8,700 bases of DNA from Acidobacteriota bacterium (lineage in GTDB: Bacteria; Acidobacteriota; Thermoanaerobaculia; Gp7-AA8). The position numbers were made by a program, and so were the translations under genes. Positions 6,859 through 8,700 of this stretch are shown here, piece after piece (positions within the stretch are counted from its first letter, which is position 1; each line of letters starts with the position of its first letter). The notes below the pieces were generated by a model. That model was not told the DNA's origin. It saw only the letters and a list, made by a program, of their open reading frames with translations, and searched no databases. The stretch covers positions 1,352 to 10,051 of the forward strand of contig QHVY01000256.1 of the NCBI GenBank assembly GCA_003223695.1, read 5' to 3'.

Positions 6859-6935
6859 TTTCTTCAGTTTAAGCGATTCACCACAGAGAGCACAGAGCAC
6901 ACAGAGCCGTCTCCGTGCTCTCTGTGTTCTCTGTG
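6859..6935. promoter_or_regulatory. Divergent intergenic region of moxR and rsmA
   Basis: Transcription of both the moxR-bat locus and rsmA probably starts here or inside the neighbouring coding ends, because the genes diverge with only 77 bp between start codons. Most of the space is a hairpin repeat (6875-6942). I found no convincing -35/-10 pair, so promoter positions cannot be given. Confidence 0.4.
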
Positions 6936-6942
6936 GTGATTC
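6875..6942. repeat. 32-bp inverted repeat (CACAGAG type) between moxR and rsmA
   Basis: Arms 6875-6906 and 6911-6942 are reverse complements at 27 of 32 positions, with a 4-nt loop (CCGT). The arms are built from repeated CACAGAG units ending in a shared CACCACAGAGA motif. The right arm includes the probable rsmA GTG start, and the left arm begins 16 bp upstream of the moxR ATG. I know similar CACAGAG-rich repeats as dispersed intergenic sequence in several phyla. Any regulatory role is speculation. Confidence 0.8.
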
Positions 6943-7685
6943 CCAAGAAAAAATGGGGTCAAAACTTCCTTCGTAACCGTGCGGCGGCCGAAAAAATTGT
7001 CGCCGCCATCGAGCCTCGGCCAGGGGAAATGATCGTGGAGATCGGTCCCGGCGAAGGTGTCCTCACCGAGAAGCTCATGACCCTGGGCGCCGAGGTGATG
7101 GCGATCGAGATTGATCCGGACCTCGCGGAGACACTGCGGCACAGATTCGGCGACATCGTCCTCAACGCCGACGCCCTCGCCACCCCCCTTCCCGCCCGCC
7201 CGTTCCGTGCGGTTGGCAATCTGCCATACAACGTCGGAACCCCGATCGTTCGACGCGTGATCGCCGACCCGAATTTTCGCCGTGCCGTATTCATGCTGCA
7301 GAAGGAAGTAGCAGATCGCCTGGTCGCGAGGCCGGGCGATGAACAATATGGGTTTCTCACGCTGTACCGCCAGCTCTTCGCGTCCGCACGAATTTTGATG
7401 ACGCTCGAACCGGGATCGTTTCATCCCCGGCCGAAGGTGCGCAGCGCGGTCGTGGTGCTCGATGCCGATCGGAAGCCTTACGCGTCAGACGAAATCATCG
7501 ATCTGATCAGCGCGGCTTTCCGCATGCGGCGGAAGAAATTAGTCAACAACTTGACTAATTTCGGCAGCCGCGAAGAGATTCTCGAAGTGCTGACGCGCGC
7601 CGGCATCGATCCAAATGCGCGGGCCGAGGAGTTGCCGTTGGACGCGTTTGTTAGAATAGCGGACCACCTCAGGAGGCTTGCTTGA
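6936..7685 (+). CDS. rsmA: 16S rRNA adenine-1518/1519 N6-dimethyltransferase
   Basis: RsmA (KsgA) uses S-adenosylmethionine to dimethylate two adjacent adenines in the 3' terminal helix of 16S rRNA during small-subunit assembly. The 249-residue protein shows, in order: the N-terminal KKKWGQNFLR (4-13), the SAM-binding loop EIGPGEG (35-41), the acidic ribose-binding residue in AIEIDPD, a D79 motif (NADAL), the catalytic motif NLPYN (95-99), and EPGSFHPRPKVRSAVV (158-173), which is diagnostic of KsgA. A small helical C-terminal domain follows. The start is probably GTG 6936, giving MIPKKKWGQNF. Further in-frame GTGs at 6915, 6924 and 6933 lie in the CACAGAG-type repeat, and none has a visible Shine-Dalgarno sequence. 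The gene diverges from moxR and overlaps the next gene by four bases. Confidence 0.93.
   Translation: MIPKKKWGQNFLRNRAAAEKIVAAIEPRPGEMIVEIGPGEGVLTEKLMTLGAEVMAIEIDPDLAETLRHRFGDIVLNADALATPLPARPFRAVGNLPYNVGTPIVRRVIADPNFRRAVFMLQKEVADRLVARPGDEQYGFLTLYRQLFASARILMTLEPGSFHPRPKVRSAVVVLDADRKPYASDEIIDLISAAFRMRRKKLVNNLTNFGSREEILEVLTRAGIDPNARAEELPLDAFVRIADHLRRLA
7535..7562. repeat. Perfect 12-bp palindrome inside rsmA
   Basis: Arms 7535-7546 and 7551-7562 (GAAATTAGTCAA and its reverse complement) are perfectly complementary around the loop CAAC. The segment is AT-rich in a GC-rich gene and uses a TTA leucine codon. It encodes KKLVNNLTNF at the start of the C-terminal domain, a position where Asn-Asn-Leu is common in the family. 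It could fold in mRNA, or it may be chance. Confidence 0.6.
7671..7676 (+). promoter_or_regulatory. Strong Shine-Dalgarno AGGAGG setting a TTG start
   Basis: A perfect AGGAGG inside the last codons of rsmA lies 5 nt before TTG 7682. It is the best ribosome binding site in the window, and it decides the start of the next gene, which has no ATG before codon 30. Confidence 0.85.
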
Positions 7686-8700
7686 CACCACGTTCCCTGA
7701 CTCTCGCTCTCACTCTGCTCGCCGCGATTCCTGCAGTTGCACAGAATCAGAATCAGTGCAGTCTCGGAATGACGATGAACTGCACCAACGGCGTTTGTAC
7801 GGCTGTCACGACGAATACCGGCTCGAACATGTGCACGGGCGAGTACGTCGTGGCGATTCTGATCGACGATCCGCAAAGTCGAGGCACGGTGACAGGCTTC
7901 AGCACGACGCTCGGGCTCAGCGGCCAGGAGTGCTTCGACTCATCGACGTTTCCGATTGGCTTCGGCTTCGGCGGCTGCATCGGCAACGCATCGCTCGGGC
8001 CCGGTAACTCTTTCACAATGCATGGCACGGTCAATCTCGCCGGCGCTGATCCGTCAACGATTGTTGCGATTACCGAGGTTCTCGATCCGGTCACCGAAGA
8101 CGAAATCGGATTGGCGTATGTGTTCAACAGCGCGGCACCGACGCCCACGTGCACCCCCCAGGCGAGTGTCCCACAGGTCACACAATCCGGCATCGCCTAC
8201 AACGTGACGTGGACAGCGGTCACCGAGCCGAGCGCGACGTACACGATTGATGAATCGACCGCCGCTGACTTCAGCGCGAATCTCGTCTCGAAAACGACGA
8301 GCACCCTCTCGTCGACATTTCAACACACTGGCAGCACAACGACGACGTACTACTACCGAGTGCGCGCGAATGTCTGCAGCGGTGCGCCAGGCCCGAACTC
8401 GCCGACGGTGGCCATCGTAGTGCAAGCGATTCCGACAGTGACCGGACGACAGGGCGACGCAACCGCACCTCTTGGCAGCACGACGCCCGTGAGCATGAAC
8501 GTCTTCATCCCCTCGCCAAGCGGCAAGCAGGCGCTCGACGTCACCGTTCCGTTCACGGCATCGGTCGACAAGTCTTATCTGACAGTCACGCCCTCATCGG
8601 GAACGATTCCGCCGGGCGGCACGACGGTGACGGTCACCGCGAATCCGTCGAGTCTGCCTCCGGGCGCGAACACCGGAACGCTGACGGTGACCTCGAATGG
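7682..8700 (+). CDS. Secreted multidomain protein with FN3-like and BACON-like domains, 3' end beyond window
   Basis: The open frame of 339 codons starts at TTG 7682, overlaps the rsmA stop by TTGA and runs off the right edge. A clear Sec signal peptide (about 1-20, ending AIPAVAQ) implies export. The next part, up to about residue 155, has Cys at 26, 34, 39, 51, 84 and 99. It contains a Gly-rich beta-type segment (FPIGFGFGGCIGNASLGPG) and matches no family I recognise. Residues 160-248 look like a fibronectin III fold (YNVTWTAV, TYTIDES, TTYYYRVRANVC). Residues about 275-339 look like a BACON or similar Ig-like repeat (SYLTVTPSSGTIPPGGTTVT, then NTGTLTVTSN). These modules usually mediate adhesion or carbohydrate and protein contacts in large surface proteins, and more repeats or a catalytic or sorting domain may follow outside the window. 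Function is unknown. Confidence 0.85.
   Translation, partial: MTPRSLTLALTLLAAIPAVAQNQNQCSLGMTMNCTNGVCTAVTTNTGSNMCTGEYVVAILIDDPQSRGTVTGFSTTLGLSGQECFDSSTFPIGFGFGGCIGNASLGPGNSFTMHGTVNLAGADPSTIVAITEVLDPVTEDEIGLAYVFNSAAPTPTCTPQASVPQVTQSGIAYNVTWTAVTEPSATYTIDESTAADFSANLVSKTTSTLSSTFQHTGSTTTTYYYRVRANVCSGAPGPNSPTVAIVVQAIPTVTGRQGDATAPLGSTTPVSMNVFIPSPSGKQALDVTVPFTASVDKSYLTVTPSSGTIPPGGTTVTVTANPSSLPPGANTGTLTVTSN

Noticed and set aside
6836..6875. Possible promoter for rsmA within the moxR start region
   Set aside because: TTGTTT could be a -35 element, but no matching -10 at a proper distance was found, and the family of sigma factors is unknown.
6859..6900. Longer moxR start at ATG 6900
   Set aside because: The extra 14 residues are translated from the CACAGAG-type repeat and do not resemble MoxR. 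ATG 6858 has a suitable upstream GAAGA.

Overview
The window looks like a chromosomal segment of a GC-rich, Gram-negative bacterium. Acidobacteriota is my best guess. It rests on the gene set, a secreted protein with a C-terminal BACON-like domain, and several intergenic palindromic repeat types that I associate with that phylum and its neighbours. This is inference from style, not from a marker gene. I see no tRNA, rRNA, CRISPR array, transposase or phage gene.

Positions 6858 down to 1, minus strand, hold a MoxR-Bat locus of seven genes in this order: moxR (AAA+ ATPase), a DUF58 protein with a von Willebrand A (VWA) fold, a short single-pass membrane protein resembling DUF4381, batA (VWA), batB (VWA), batC (TPR) and batD (cut by the left edge). 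The family model is that the MoxR ATPase works as a chaperone-like partner of MIDAS-bearing VWA proteins, with the membrane-anchored Bat proteins forming an envelope complex. All three VWA proteins here keep an intact DxSxS metal site. Two junctions overlap: DUF58 to the DUF4381-like gene by ATGA, and batA to batB by 22 bp.

Positions 6936 to 8700, plus strand, diverge from moxR. First comes rsmA/ksgA, the 16S rRNA adenine dimethyltransferase. It overlaps by TTGA a gene for a large secreted protein with a signal peptide, a Cys-rich N-terminal part, an FN3-like domain and a BACON-like domain. That gene runs off the right edge.

The most notable pattern lies between the genes. Every junction that does not overlap carries a palindromic repeat, and each is of a different type: 1080-1173 (batC/batD), two inverted 117-bp elements in 1810-2069 (batB/batC), 4041-4195 (DUF4381-like/batA), 5806-5870 (moxR/DUF58) and 6875-6942 (moxR/rsmA). 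Several supply or touch translation signals: the batD start codon, the moxR stop codon, the rsmA GTG start and a Shine-Dalgarno-like stretch for batA. The 3' end of batB is also duplicated as a 15-bp direct repeat. The longest gene-free stretch is 279 bp (1799-2077), and the repeats fill nearly all of it.
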